This document shows, piece after piece, positions 12,294 to 57,606 of a DNA stretch of 64,000 bases; within the stretch, counting starts at the first letter, position 1; every line of letters starts with the position of its first letter. The notes under the pieces were generated by a model. That model was not told the origin of the DNA and searched no databases. It saw nothing but the letters and a program-made list of their open reading frames with translations. The translations under genes were made by a program, and so were the position numbers. The DNA lies in contig NC_132894.1 of NCBI RefSeq assembly GCF_030463535.1, forward strand, positions 30,761,125 to 30,825,124, in the 5' to 3' direction. The stretch comes from Salminus brasiliensis. Taxonomy: Eukaryota > Chordata > Actinopteri > Characiformes > Bryconidae.

Positions 12294-12298
12294 AAAAT

Positions 12299-12724
12299 AC
12301 ACTATATGGACAAAAGTACTGGGACATTTGCTCATTAATTGTTTCTTCTGAAATCAAGGGTATTAAAAAGTAATTTGTTGGAATAATTTGGAGATTTGAT
12401 TGCATTCAGTGACAAGAGCACTAGTGAGGTCAGAATGTTGGACGATCACCACCCCACCTCTTCTCCCCAACTCCAAAAAGCATTGGATGGAGCACCATCC
12501 ATCATTCCAGAGAACACAGTTCTTCCACTGCTTCACAGCTCAATGCTGGGGGTCTTTTACCCCTATACCCACACCTGGCATTAAGCATGGTGCCAATAGG
12601 TTAACGTTTATCTGCTCAAGAGAGTGTGTGCTGCCTCTCAGCAATGTCAGCAATTGATGTAACTTAAAGTAGATGAATGCATTCATTAGAAGGGGTGTCC
12701 ACAAACATTTGGACATGTGAATAT
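12299..12724 (+). mobile_element. Tc1-derived MITE, copy A
   Basis: Left end 'cactatatggacaaaagtac'; right end 'ggggtgtccacaaacatttg' then ggacat. These ends are imperfect inverted repeats of about 30 bp flanked by TA. The interior 'gaggtcagaatgttggacga' and 'agagaacacagttcttccac' is shared with copies at 15812, 21189, 22515 (inverted), 25217 and 26604. There is no transposase in it. Confidence 0.85.
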
Positions 12725-13257
12725 TGTAACTGAAAAGGTAACTTTATATTAGGGAGGAATGGCTTTTAATTTACCGTATGTTTATGTAAGCAAATAATAT
12801 TGGACACATATATTTACTATGGGTCTATTCGTTCTCGCATGTCAGCACAATGTCCAGGGCAGCTAGCGTGGTCAGAATCGAGTAAAAATGAAACCTGAAA
12901 TGACAGATGAAATATTAAACTGAGGATCATTTTAAAGGGTAATACACAGCAGACATTGTCAACTGGCAAATGTTTTAATGGCTGGACATGCTCACAGTGA
13001 ACTGCAGATGTGGTGAAGTGCCATTTACACACATGGACAAGTAAACAGAGAATACCGTACACATGATCCTTGGGTTCTCTCTGGTCCTCCTTCCCCGGCT
13101 GGCTGCTAACACGCTGTGCTCCACAGTTAGACATCCTGGAGTAAGGATTTCAAAACTTTTTCTGCCTTTTCTTTTGCCAGTTTAGCCGTAGGCCAGGCCT
13201 GATCCTTTATTGCAATTCAGCACTTCTCTGAAACAGCAAAGCCTCTGATATATGATG
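12725..13257. other. intergenic, nothing recognised
   Basis: No repeat or gene assigned. Confidence 0.4.
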
Positions 13258-14540
13258 TAGAGCTGCACAATATATTGTTTGCTATAATGGTGGCTGCAAA
13301 ATTGAAATCACAGAAGGATGCAAAGGACCAACTGAGGAGACACCTGTCCAGATAACCAATCACAGTGTTTTTACTGTGTGCTTTTATTAGGATTTTAATT
13401 TTCTGATGGCTAAATATTAAGTATGAGGCTGGGGTGATAAATGCTCAGATGTCATTTACAACCCTGTTACTTTGCCCTTAGATTAAACATGTTTTTTTCT
13501 TTTATGGAGGGCTCATGAAAACAAACAATAATGATCTCCGTTACAATTGGCTGGTTTCTGTCACTGCAACGGCTCACAAGAGCCATTGGTTTCGGCACTA
13601 TAATTCGGCACTGTCACTGCAACGGCTCACAGCTTTGGTTTCGGCACTATAATAAAACCTTAGTAAGTATTTATTCCTATTCACCTCTTTTAGTCAGACT
13701 GAGTGGCATTTTTTTTAATGAAAAACATCCAAGCTGGGAATGAAACAAGCCCAATGCTCAAGTTAAGGGCAGGTGTATTTGACAGCAATCCATGCGAATT
13801 ACTAAATAACCAATGGTCCATGGAGACCAGGAACTAACCAGCTAACTGAGACTCACCTGCTTATAGGAAAAAGCCTCACATCCTTTTTTCAGGCACATTC
13901 AGTAGACTGGTTCATTCAGGTTTGCTAGCTTTACCCTTTAATCAAACTTAGCATTCGCTACTACAGTGGGCTTGTTTTTTTTCCCCACCTGTGTTTAGAG
14001 AGTTACTTCACCAAACAGTGAGCTCCCTTACGTTTCGGTGCCTGGATTCCAGAATTGCAGCAATCCTTTAGTTTCCTTTCTCTTCTCTTGTAAAAGGATA
14101 GCTCTGAATTCCCGCTGAATCTGTTTGTACAGTCAGTTGCACAGCGGCTCTATCCCATTTTAGTGTTAGCGACTTTCGCACCGAACACTGACGTTGCCAC
14201 TCAGTGGGTGTGGCTGCAGTGACTCCGGCAGTTGGTGAAGTCACATGCTTACCCTCTATTGTTCGCAGTCCCATGACAGGGGGGAAAGCACTAGCAGAGT
14301 TGAAAAATGTAAAGAATAACGGACACTGGGAATATTACATCGATTAGATGTTTTGATTCATTACCGAATAACTGCCTCGTCCTATTTCTCATGCTATTAT
14401 AATTCAGGCTCAGAAATCATGATTTGAATGTACTAAATCAATACAAAAAGAACCTTGTTGTTACTGTGAAACATTGCAGAGTCATTAAAATACTAATTAT
14501 AATCGCAATGGTAGTTTTCGTTCCATATTGTGCAGCTCTA
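13258..14540. mobile_element. non-autonomous hAT-like element, about 1.28 kb
   Basis: Bounded by a perfect 16-bp terminal inverted repeat: 'tagagctgcacaatat' at 13258-13273 and its reverse complement at 14525-14540. Ends of the type TAGRGCTGCACRATAT are common in fish hAT-derived elements. Flanking 8-mers (atatgatg and gtttgaag) only partly agree, so a target duplication is not convincing. No transposase is readable inside. A near-duplicated block occurs at 13555-13655. Confidence 0.65.
13555..13655 (+). repeat. local tandem duplication
   Basis: 'gtcactgcaacggctcaca' followed by 'ttggtttcggcactataat' occurs twice in direct order about 55 bp apart, inside the hAT-like element. Confidence 0.85.
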
Positions 14541-14726
14541 GTTTGAAGCCTGTCAAGCGTCCTCAGCGAGTACCTCAGCATGCGCGAAAGAGAATGCTAC
14601 GTGCCCGTCATGAAATCATGTAGACGTCCAACTGACTGGCACGAGGAATTCTAAAATCTTTCATGAGCTGTCAAGTCTGGCTGTGGAGCAACAGCGCAAT
14701 GTGCAGCTAATCCCTCACTCCCATCA

Positions 14727-14732
14727 TTTATT
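14727..14732 (-). terminator. hnrnpll: candidate hnrnpll polyadenylation signal
   Basis: Forward tttatt reads AATAAA on the minus strand, about 0.9 kb after the hnrnpll stop codon and just before the hAT-like element. It is the first such hexamer I noted downstream of the stop. Real cleavage use is inferred. Confidence 0.3.
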
Positions 14733-15623
14733 GTTAATCACTTATTAAAGCATCAGGGGCCGAATTTAAGAAAGCCTTCAGTACATGATCTTGATTTTTT
14801 GTTTCTGTAAAACTAGCAACAGAACTATTGATTAGTCAATTTACAAGTACAGTTTAACCAATCACACAGCATGTTACTGTTGTTGTTTTTTTACGGCTTA
14901 TGGAATCAGCCCCCCTGTGCTCCAGTAATCCTCAAAATGACTTCATGACTCACTCGCTATCTATACACATAAATATCATAGAAGAATCTAAATTACAGTC
15001 TATAAACAGGTCGCTCGTTTCCCAGGCACCCCTGTCTCCATCTCAGGGTCTACGCAAAGACTTCTCATTCCACCATATATCAGTTCATCGATTCAGATTC
15101 ATTGAGTGGTTCATCCAGCTAATTTTTACATCAGTAACATCAGCATAACAATACATCACAGGCTGTAGTTTTTTGGGGGTTGTACATTCTGTGAAGAATA
15201 ACAAAAACAAATCAAATTCGCTAGAGACCAAAACCAACCAAGATGACGGTTGTTACATCTTTCTGCGGTTGCCCTGGGAAACACAGCTTCAGTGCCACTG
15301 TCCAATTAGAATTGGCTGAGATGACATCATCATGTCTCATTTATCATAAAGTCAGTCAGTTTCTGGTTATACCAGAGTCAGCTGTCGAAAAGGATGGCAT
15401 AAAATGTGTAAGAAAAAAAGACAAAAAAACAAACAAAAAAACGGTTCTTGAGTGTTTTGCGCTTGGAGTCCTCACACTAAGGGCCATGACAGTCTACACC
15501 ATCCCCTCCGCTCCACTTCTCCCAGCTCCAGCTCCTCCACTCCTCTTAATGGGTGTTCTGTGGCTTTTCCTTCTTCTTCTTCCCATGTAAACAGCGCTGT
15601 GGTCTGGAGAGGGTGTCCCCTTC
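14733..15623 (-). other. hnrnpll: probable hnrnpll 3' UTR
   Basis: The sequence directly after the stop codon on the minus strand. It is non-repetitive apart from an A/C-rich patch near 15410-15445 (T/G-rich in the transcript). The forward open frames at 15243-15590 and 15452-15793 lie opposite it and are not genes. The far boundary is unknown. Confidence 0.5.
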
Positions 15624-48739
<33,116 letters not shown>

Positions 48740-49179
48740 CTATCAACCAAAGGAGGAGACTGATTAGCAGAGAAAATGTAGCAAAACACAGCAAAAGAGA
48801 AGTTCAACACTAACGCTGTAGTGAAGCACTGATGTGGAGTACAGCTCAAGAGCATCAAAGCAGGCTCTGTGCAGAGTAGACTGATGTGCAATGCATTACA
48901 AGCATACAAAATAGCTGGTTATGTAAAGAAGTACGTGGCAAGCCCTGCAGGGAAGAAAAACAGAAGTATGGGGCACGGGAGCCCCATACTGAAATTGCAG
49001 TACAGACTGAAATACACAGAAAAAAACGAACACGTAGACAGACTACTAAAGAGCAAAAAAAAACTACATTTCCCCTGACAACATGCCTCACTGCACTACA
49101 TGGTTGAGTCACCATCTTACAACTGCAGTCAATCACCAAAATGACTCATGTGAATATAAAAATTTAACACTTTGAACCC
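48740..49179. other. non-coding, nothing recognised
   Basis: Directly upstream of exon 2; no element seen. Confidence 0.45.
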
Positions 49180-50640
49180 CAGGCTTATTGAGAATTTTGA
49201 ATTTTCTATTATTATGTATCTCCTATAAATGATTCAATAACTACTACTAATAATTACTCAATATATATTACAAGTGAGTCTGTATATACTACAAACGATT
49301 CAGTAACTACTACACATGATTCTGTACAAATTATAAATGAGTGAATTACATATATATACATTCTGTATCTACTTTACATGATTCAGCAGCTACTATAAAT
49401 AATCGATATCAATTGAATGATTCTGTATCTACTACAGATAATATAATCAATTCAATTACTACACCAAATTATTTTGCATCTACTATAATCGATTCAGTTC
49501 CTACAAAAATGATTATCTACTACAACTGATTCTGTCTTTATAAATTACATACTAATACAAATTAAGTGCAATAAATTATTCAGTTACTACTACTGATTCT
49601 GTATCACTATAAACAATTCAATAACTGCTATGATTCAGTAACTAATATAAATGTTCCTATGCCTACTATAAATTATTTAATAATTGCAAGAAAAGATTCA
49701 GTTACTACTATTTTCAGTAACTTCTAAAATTCAGGATGTAACTGCTATAACTGAAATAAATGATTCAGTTAATACTATAAATGATCCAGAAACTGCTAAA
49801 ATGACTTGAACTATAAAATGACTCGAACTCTAACTATAAATGATTCAATTACTGCTATTAATGATTCAGTAACTGTTATTAATTATTTAGTTACTACTAT
49901 AAATGATTCTGTACATACTATAAAGGAGTGAGTTACTAATATACATTGTGTATCTACTATACATGATTCGACAGCTACTATAAATGATTCAATAACTGCT
50001 ATGATTCAGTAACTAATATAATTAATCAATTTCTACTATAAATTATTTAATAATGGCAAGAAAAAATTGTTACTACTATTTTCAGTAACGTCTATAATTC
50101 AGGATATAACTGATACAACTGATATAAATGATTCAGAAACTATAAATGACTCAATTACTGCTATTAATGCTTCAGTAACTGTTATTAATTATTTAGTTAC
50201 TATGTAAAATTGTGTTTGTACTATAATAGATTCAATTACTACTATAAATAATTTTGTACATACCAGAAATGAGTTACTAATATACTAATATTCTGTATCT
50301 ACTATACATGATTCAACAGCTACTATAAATGATTCTGTATCATGATAAATGATTCAATAACTGCTATGATTCAGTAACTAATATAATTATTCTATCTCTA
50401 CTATAAATTGTTTAATAATTGCAAGAAGAGGTTCAGTTACTACTATTTTCAGTAACTTCTTATTCAGGATATATTTTCTAGAACGTCTACTGTGTTCTGT
50501 ATGTATAATAAATAATTCGGTGTCTACTATAGATAATTCAGAAACTGCTACAAAGGATTCAATTACTGCTATAAATGATGTTTAAATAACTGCAATAAAT
50601 GATTCTGCATTGACTACGTGTGATTCAGTTAATGCTATGA
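49180..50640 (+). repeat. large degenerate minisatellite, unit about 20-21 bp
   Basis: About 1.46 kb of diverged copies of 'tactataaatgattcagtaa' with a C. Higher-order copies are visible: 49610-49780 and 50000-50160 repeat the block 'actgctatgattcagtaact' to 'ttttcagtaacttctaaaat', and again near 50355-50470. Not CRISPR: no constant repeat/spacer alternation. Confidence 0.9.
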
Positions 50641-51154
50641 AAGAATGTAATCTGTAAATTATGTTGTTTGAGGATTAGGAAATGAAGTATGGCCCCACAT
50701 ACAGGCTTTTAAGGTTTGAACTATTATAAACTCCTGCAGTACATAAACAGCCAGACATGACAAATAAATGACTGAACAATGATGTACTGCTGAAAATCTC
50801 ATCAGCTATAAACATTAGCATACGTTTACCCAATCATTTTGAACTTATTACAAATACTGCAGTTATATTACTGCAGTTTATTTATTTCCAGTTCATCATC
50901 ACAGCAATTACAGACCACATAAGGAGACTATTCATCCCACTCTCGTGTTCTCTGCTGCATCCTCCAAGAAACACAATAGAGCGAGCGGCTCAGAGGCAGC
51001 CAATTATGTCTCCTTGGATGTGTAACGCTGAGTGGCAGAGGAACGGGCCGCGGCATCACTGGCTCTCTGTCCCTCTGAAACGCACAGCTCTGCAGTAATG
51101 CGCCTTAGAGCAGTCAGCAGCCAGCTCTGCTTCGCTTTCTCACATACACTTACA

Positions 51155-51156
<2 letters not shown>

Positions 51157-51231
<75 letters not shown>

Positions 51232-51243
51232 ACACACACACAC
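51157..51243. repeat. (CA)n microsatellite, about 43 units
   Basis: Long CA tract with one CT interruption near 51225 (GU in the hnrnpll transcript). Confidence 0.97.
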
Positions 51244-51407
51244 TGGCTAAGCAAATCAGCACAGCCAGTCAGTAGCATTCTATTTACTACTAGAGTGAAC
51301 TGCTTTACTTTACACTTCATGTCAAAGAGATTTCCTCTCCCAGCAGGCAAACGACTGTAATTCAACTCAATTTACAACTCAAATCTCGCTGAAACGCTAA
51401 AACCTTA

Positions 51408-51560
51408 AAGGAACAGTTCAGCAAAAAATTCAAATGAGCAAGATTTTTTTGCTGCGCCAGATGCAGCTGATCAGCGAAGAAATGTTTGCTAATGCTAATA
51501 AACACTGGAAGTGAACTGTCACCAATCTAAGCTCTGTAAAGACATGCCCAAAATGTCAAA
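51408..51560 (+). repeat. dispersed repeat family N, copy 2
   Basis: 'aaaggaacagttcagcaaaa' then 'gctgatcagcgaag'; compare 19540-19620 and 60960-61045. Confidence 0.5.
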
Positions 51561-51622
51561 TGTCAAAATAAAAAAAATATGATTCTGTAAAAACAGCATA
51601 AATATACCTTATTTACACATTG

Positions 51623-51623
<1 letters not shown>

Positions 51624-51654
<31 letters not shown>

Positions 51655-51677
51655 CATTATTATTATTATTATTATTA
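51624..51677. repeat. (ATT)n microsatellite
   Basis: About 18 ATT units with one ATC interruption. Confidence 0.96.
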
Positions 51678-51926
51678 AATAAACTAAACTTGTTGGTAAC
51701 TGGCAGCCATAATTCGGCTATGTGGGGAAGTTTACTTTTGTTTTCATAGTCATACTGTCTCCTAAACCAAATCAATCAAACTGAGATCTTGACACAGAAT
51801 ATGCTTTTCTCCGCATATCTGGAATATTGTCAATACTAAAAAAACATTACCTTCATTTTGAATAACTGAGCATAATTAGTCCTGATTATCTGTCTGCAGT
51901 TCTATATTATAAATAAATAAAAAATA

Positions 51927-52425
51927 CTAATATTGAGTAGGTACACTTTGTGCCTTCACAGATCTGACCATTCGAAGCATGGACTCCACAAGACCTCTGA
52001 AGGTGTCCTTTGGTATTTGGCACCAAGCAGCAGATCCTTTAAGTCCTGTACACTGTGAGATGGGACCTCCATGGACAGCATGGACCCTGTCGCTCTCTAC
52101 TGGTTGTCCTTTCTTGGAACACTGTTGGTAGGTACTGACCACTGCACACCAGGAACACCTAACAAGACCTGCCTGGTGTTCTGGAGATGTTCTGACCCAC
52201 TAATCTAGCCATCACAGCTTGGTTCTTGCCAGAGTGGCTCAGATTCATATGCTTGTCCATTTTTCCTGATTTTAACACCAATCACCTTCAAGAACTGACT
52301 GTTTACTTTCTGCCTTGTATGTAGATCCCACCTTTTAACAGATGCCCCTGTAGATATATGACAATCAGTGTTTTCCACTGCACCTGTCAGTGGTGCTTAT
52401 GTTATGGCTGATCGGTGTAAATGGC
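51927..52425 (+). repeat. dispersed repeat family K, copy 3
   Basis: About 500 bp, the best match to 588-992; ends 'gcttatgttatggctgatcg' + gtgt. It is the longest of the two parallel copies. Confidence 0.75.
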
Positions 52426-53960
52426 TTGTGACATAATATTTGTGCCATATTACCCACCTCTAAACCCAAAATATCACAGTATTATTGGATTGTTTTTTTT
52501 TTTTTTTGTAGCCCTGCTCTCAAACTGCCATGAAAAGAACAGAGGGTGCCTTAAATTTCACATCAGTTCCATGTAAGCACTACATCACGTTCTCTGGCAG
52601 ACAACAAAAGATGGAGCGTGTTGGGAGTTCTCGTCTGCAACAGAAATTCCCTGTCTGCAAGACTTAACATTAATCCTTCAAACCCTTCTGACAGGATGGT
52701 TTCATATTCAGTCTCACACGAGTTTCTATATTAAATTGACTTCTGGGTGATGGATGCACCGTCTTGCGGTGGAAAAAAAAGATAGGATCCAATTCTGACA
52801 GGCTTTATCTCATAATAGTCTTGGGTGTATAAACATGAGGCTCTAAATGGGGCCTGATGACTGCTTTGGCAAAGTTATTATTCTCCAGTTATGGAAGGGC
52901 ATGAAAAGTCAAAATCCTAAAGCGGTTTGTGCTCCGCGGAAAACAGCTGGGGGATTTCAGATGAAGGACAAAACAGCTGCTGGTGCACCACTAATCTAAA
53001 TTAACGGACGTCCAGGACGACATTCAAATATCGCTTAATTAAACATCAACTTCCAGCCTCCACTCTACTACTGGTCTACTGGCATGCCAGAGCGAGTCTC
53101 CAGCAGGCTGGTAATTAGTTAAACATCCAGGCCTGCTTTGTAGGTTTTTAGTTCAGAGGGAGTTTGAGACAGGTAAATGCCTGCAGGGCTTCTCTATAGC
53201 CGGAAGAGAGGAAGCCTCTTAAAATTCATCGGCATGCGCTCGGGTCTGAAATGCCGGTTGAATTCCGTTCTGGAGAGGAGAAAGTGCTCTTGTTCTTGTC
53301 TCTAGCTGCCTCCCCCCTCATACTCGCCCCCATCCAATGTCAGTTCTGTCTTCGGTTCAAACTGAGCATCCTCACCTCGTTCTCTACTTCACACCCCAGA
53401 CTGCGAGCTGTCTCAACACACCCACCCCGGCAAATCAAAACGCGCTTGCACTTTTCTCTTTATCTACTGCCTTCCCTTCCTCTCTGTATAATTGTCTCTC
53501 CGGCTTCTACCAACGGGCCAAAGGGTATCCAAAAGCACAGAAAGCATCGTGCTTCTTATGAAATATGTGGAATATTGTAAAATGCGTTGCTTTTTGAGGC
53601 ATGCGAATGTCTGGGTCCCTTCGGCAAGGATTCCTGTTACTGTAAATACCTGAATAAGGGAGTAGATGAAGAAATGGTCTCCGAAAGGGATGAAGTTGAA
53701 GATTAAACAGTTAATCTCATCAGTTTAATAGTGTGTTACTTCTGTTTTGCACAATTTTGGACTCAAACAAAAAGGAAAGGAGCACCATGCAAAAGTTTGA
53801 GCAGCCCAAGAGCCCCAACCCATTTAAACAGGCTCTAATTAGCTTGTTAGAGCTATGGCTTGTTCTCAGTTCTTGTTAGGAAAGGCCAGACGAAGCACAT
53901 TTTTTAAAAGTTTTCTAAAGACACTGACAAAGTTTGATAAGTTAAAAATCTAAATAACAT
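52426..53960. other. mostly repeat-free stretch
   Basis: After a T run at 52490-52508 the sequence lacks mobile-element words. 52940-53240 has balanced composition and several homeobox-like TAATTAG/TTAATTAA motifs, and could be regulatory. The forward open frame 53251-53580 resembles no known protein. Confidence 0.4.
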
Positions 53961-54250
53961 TCAACACATTTCAAACTGTTAAGCACGGGGGTGGATCAGT
54001 TATGCTTTGGGTTTGCGTTGCAGCCAGTGGCACCAGGAACATTTTACTGGTAGAGGGAAGAATGATTCAAGTAAGTACCATCAAATTCTGGAAGTAAGCA
54101 TCTCACTGTCTGTAAAGAAAAAAGCTGAAAATGAAGAAGCATGGCTTCTACAGCAGGATAATGATCTTTAACACATCTCTAATTCCACAATGGACTACCT
54201 CAAGAGGCACGAACTGAAGGTTTATCCTACGAAACAGACGAAGCAGAAGC
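53960..54250 (+). pseudogene. Tc1-like transposase remnant (second lineage)
   Basis: Forward frames read GGSVMLWVCVAASGTRNILL, then WLLQQDNDL and LKRHELKVYP, the catalytic-core region of a Tc1 lineage different from 6450-6923. Stops and frameshifts are present. The QQDND keeps the second catalytic Asp. Confidence 0.78.
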
Positions 54251-54784
54251 TTTGACCGGGGGTGTCCACACTAGCTGTAACAGTAAAGTGGATGTCATTG
54301 CATGAATTACTTTAAACTGTATTTGAAACTGTGAGAAATTTGACAATGTGACCACTGACTATATCTGTATGATGAGAGGGTGGTTCTCACGAAGAAGCCT
54401 CAAACCATGTTCATAAATATTTGAGTGACGTAAACACCACCATGTAGATATTTATATAATTTACTACATCATTTAAAGGCGTACCAATGTACAAATGTCT
54501 CAGTTTGACTGCATACGATATAATAGTTCCCAAAACAGCAAAAAAAAGACACTTTGCGTGCTAAATGTGCATGCATGTTAACAGGGGCACATCAAAGCAC
54601 ATATTTTTAGGGTCAAAAGGATGTTCAATTTAAGATTCAAGTTTTTCAAGATAGGCTTTACAGATGATCTACAGATAAATGTGAGCTTCATGCCACAGCT
54701 TTATACCAAAAAAAAAGCCCAGACATTTGAGTGTGTGTATACCATATAAGCCCACGTAACTCTGATAGGCCAAATCCATACAAT

Positions 54785-54990
54785 TAAAAAGAAACGTTCT
54801 ACTAAAGGTTTTTTGGAAGATCCACTTTGGATTTCATAAAGATGCTTGTAATATTCGTAAGGTTCGAGAATCTTCACAATCTCTATGACAAGTACGGTAC
54901 TTTATAGAACCAAAAGTGGTTCTTCTATGGCATTGCTCAAAGACCCTTTTAATAGAACGTTCTTGTAGTTGTAGTGTAGTTTAAATCATT
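54785..54990 (+). repeat. fish interspersed palindromic repeat
   Basis: 'actttatagaaccaaaagtg' + 'gttcttctatggcattgctc' + aaagaccc is a very common fish sequence that can fold on itself (GGTTCT/AGAACC words). Class unassigned. Confidence 0.55.
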
Positions 54991-55369
54991 AACAGTGGTT
55001 TCTATTAAAACCGTTTAATGAAAGACCCTCAGGAGATGATAAGGGGCATTTTGATAATAGGAATTCTTTTTTAGTTTATGCCCAAAATGTTGTAAATGTT
55101 TTTGGAAGGTTTTTTTATACTAATCACTAATGTTCCCTACTTCTCTTTTTTGATGTTTTTTTTATTAAATTACAACTACTTTTAACCACTGAATCCCTTA
55201 ACTTTAACATTTTCCTTCTAAACAACATACAACTTCAACATCAATTTTCATTTAAATCTTACTGGGAAAACAATTTGGTCACTTAGGTGTGAAAATATTA
55301 GTAAACATCAATTTAAAATTATTAAGTATTAATTAATTTTTTTTAATTAAGTTTTTTATCTTGAAGAAA

Positions 55370-55740
55370 TATGTTCTTTTTCCAGTTTGGTTCACATTTC
55401 TTTTTTTCACCTTTTTTTAAAAAACATTTTAACGATATATTTTCCTTTTTTTAGTCACCAATTCTTTTGTTTTTATTTTAATTTTTTTTTTTTTTACCTT
55501 TTTTAGTTTGGTCTCCATTTCTTTATTTTATTATTATTATTATTTTTAAGTTATATTTTTTCTTTTTTAGTTTTGTCTCCATTTTTTTAAAAGATATAAG
55601 ATTTTTCCTTTTTAGGTTTGGCCTCCAATTCTTTGTGTTTTTTTTTTTAAAGATATATATTTTTCTTTGTATCCAGTTTGGTTCCCAGTTTCTTTTGTTT
55701 GGTTCCTTATACATTAAAGATATATTTTTCTCTTATTTCG
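55370..55740 (+). repeat. T-rich degenerate tandem repeat, unit about 55-65 bp
   Basis: At least five diverged units of the form 'ttttagtttggtctccattt' + ctttt + 'aaagatatatttttc' (T-rich). An A-rich open frame on the minus strand here is a translation artefact. Confidence 0.75.
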
Positions 55741-55929
55741 CAGATCGGTTTCAAGTATTTGTCATGTTTTGTGAGAAGACCTGGCGTAGACAGTATTCAC
55801 ATGTTTTCCTGCACAAAAAAGGAAATATGAATACACTCCTGTGGGTGTGCATCAATCTTGCACTGCAGTTAATCTCTGGGCTCACTTCAAATCTGGCTGA
55901 ACCTCGCTGTGTTAGCATGCGCTCTTAAA

Positions 55930-56200
55930 AGCCACGAGCAACTGGACCGTTCGCAAAGCTAATTTTACCAGTGACACTTCTATTAATCTATCTCGCTGCT
56001 CTTTTCTCTTTATTTTCTTTTCCCCGAGCAGCGGCGGGATAGAGCTGTGAGAGAGAAAGTGTCAGCGGCTGAGCCAGCGTCTCGCTGAGGGCTCCGCGAT
56101 CCTTCCCATTAATCCACCATATAATCCACAGCAGCCAGCTCGGCCGATAAGGCGCAATGTCAGAGGAGGTTAACAGACTCTCTCTCTCGCTCCTCTCCCT
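55930..56200. other. repeat-free island, possible regulatory element
   Basis: GC-richer than its surroundings (agcagcggcgggatagagct, ggctccgcgatccttccc) with no mobile-element words. No coding content recognised. Confidence 0.3.
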
Positions 56201-56450
56201 CCACAAATAGAGGAGGGGGAGACGAAGGGATGAAAGAGGGATGGGTGCAGGGAGAGAGCCTGGGCAAATAGAGGTGAATAAATAGGCCGATAAATATTAG
56301 AGAATAAAAGGCCAAGGCAGCAGTGCTGGCCAGGATGAGCACCTGTATGAAGGCAACCGGAATGGGCAAGCGGTGTGTGCGTTTGTGTGTGTGTGCATGG
56401 TAGAGGAAGACAATAAGGGAAGTGTGTTATAACATTACTAGCAGTTCATC

Positions 56451-56678
56451 TTAACCCTTGTGTTGCTTATAAGGGTCAAACACAAGACTCGCCACCATGT
56501 TTAGCAACACAGAAACTCCAAATTTCCCTAGTGTGACGTCAACATTACAGAAAGTGAAGCACAGCCTTTGTTCATACTTCCTGTGCAGCACAGCACTTGT
56601 GTAAACAGATAGTCTCGGGCCATTTACGACCCTTAGGACAAGGGGAGTAAACAGAATGTTAAGACTACACAAGGGTTA
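56451..56678. mobile_element. piggyBac-like MITE, 228 bp
   Basis: Bounded by TTAA at both ends with a perfect inverted repeat: 'ttaacccttgtgt' at 56451-56463 and 'acacaagggttaa' at 56666-56678. TTAA targets plus CCCTTGTG ends fit piggyBac-type MITEs of fish. No transposase. Confidence 0.85.
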
Positions 56679-57259
56679 ACTGACTAATAACATCTGGGTC
56701 CAATAAATCTGACCTAAGCAGAGTGGTATTTCATTTACAAGATTCTGTCAAAATAAATACTGAAGATTAGGGCTGTGTATTGACAAGGTGATATACTGTA
56801 ACTTCATTGTCTGCCACCAATCTTTACATGTAAACTATTAATAAAAATGTCGCAGCTGTGTTTTTGAGAATTGAAATACTACTGCAATTCTTCGATATCT
56901 CTTTTTGTACACCCCAATCCCCCCCCCCCCCCCAATCATTTCTGAACAGAGGCATGGGCACACCATCACCTTGGCGCTATTTAGGAAAATCATTTTCACA
57001 GATTAGAACACTGAAAATTAAAACTACTGTAATAGTATAACACATTTTTCCCACCTACTGTAAATTTCAGCAACTCACAGCCTGTCCAGTAGGTGGCAAA
57101 TGTGTGGGAAATAAGTGCCTACGTCACCACTATTAAGTACAAACAATATGCACGATACATTTAGAAAAAGTAAACCGTATATCCCAAAAGCACATTTTTT
57201 CACAATACCATAAAATAGCATAGCAATGAAAAACATAACAAAACACAAAATGGATCTCT

Positions 57260-57544
57260 CAGGGCTGGGCGAAAATATTATATCATGATATCTAAAACCA
57301 TTTTCACGATACTCGATATCGAGAGAAAATGCATTAGCAGTGACAGATACTACTACTATTCAGATACTCTCTCAAATTTAGTACAGTGATTTTTATTCAG
57401 AATCTGCTGCACTTCATTCAGTCAGTCACAGTCAACCAGTTAAGCACTGACCATATCCTCGATATGCTAAGAAAAGCATATTGTGTATCACGATAACAAA
57501 ATGTATCACAATACGATAAAATATTGTCATATTGCCCAGCTCTA
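57260..57544. mobile_element. hAT-like MITE
   Basis: Ends 'cagggctgggcgaaaatatt' and 'atattgcccagctcta' are inverted. Flanking 8-mers ggatctct and atatctct share six bases, consistent with an 8-bp target duplication. The interior has 'cgatatcgagag'/'cacaatacgataaa' words. Confidence 0.7.
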
Positions 57545-57606
57545 ATATCTCTCATTGAAAACAGTGGGAAATACTCAGGTCAGTACACAAAAAAAGTACT
57601 CCAGAA

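Noticed and set aside
49180..50640. CRISPR-like array
   Set aside because: Units are diverged and contiguous with no constant repeats separated by unique spacers; the context is vertebrate.
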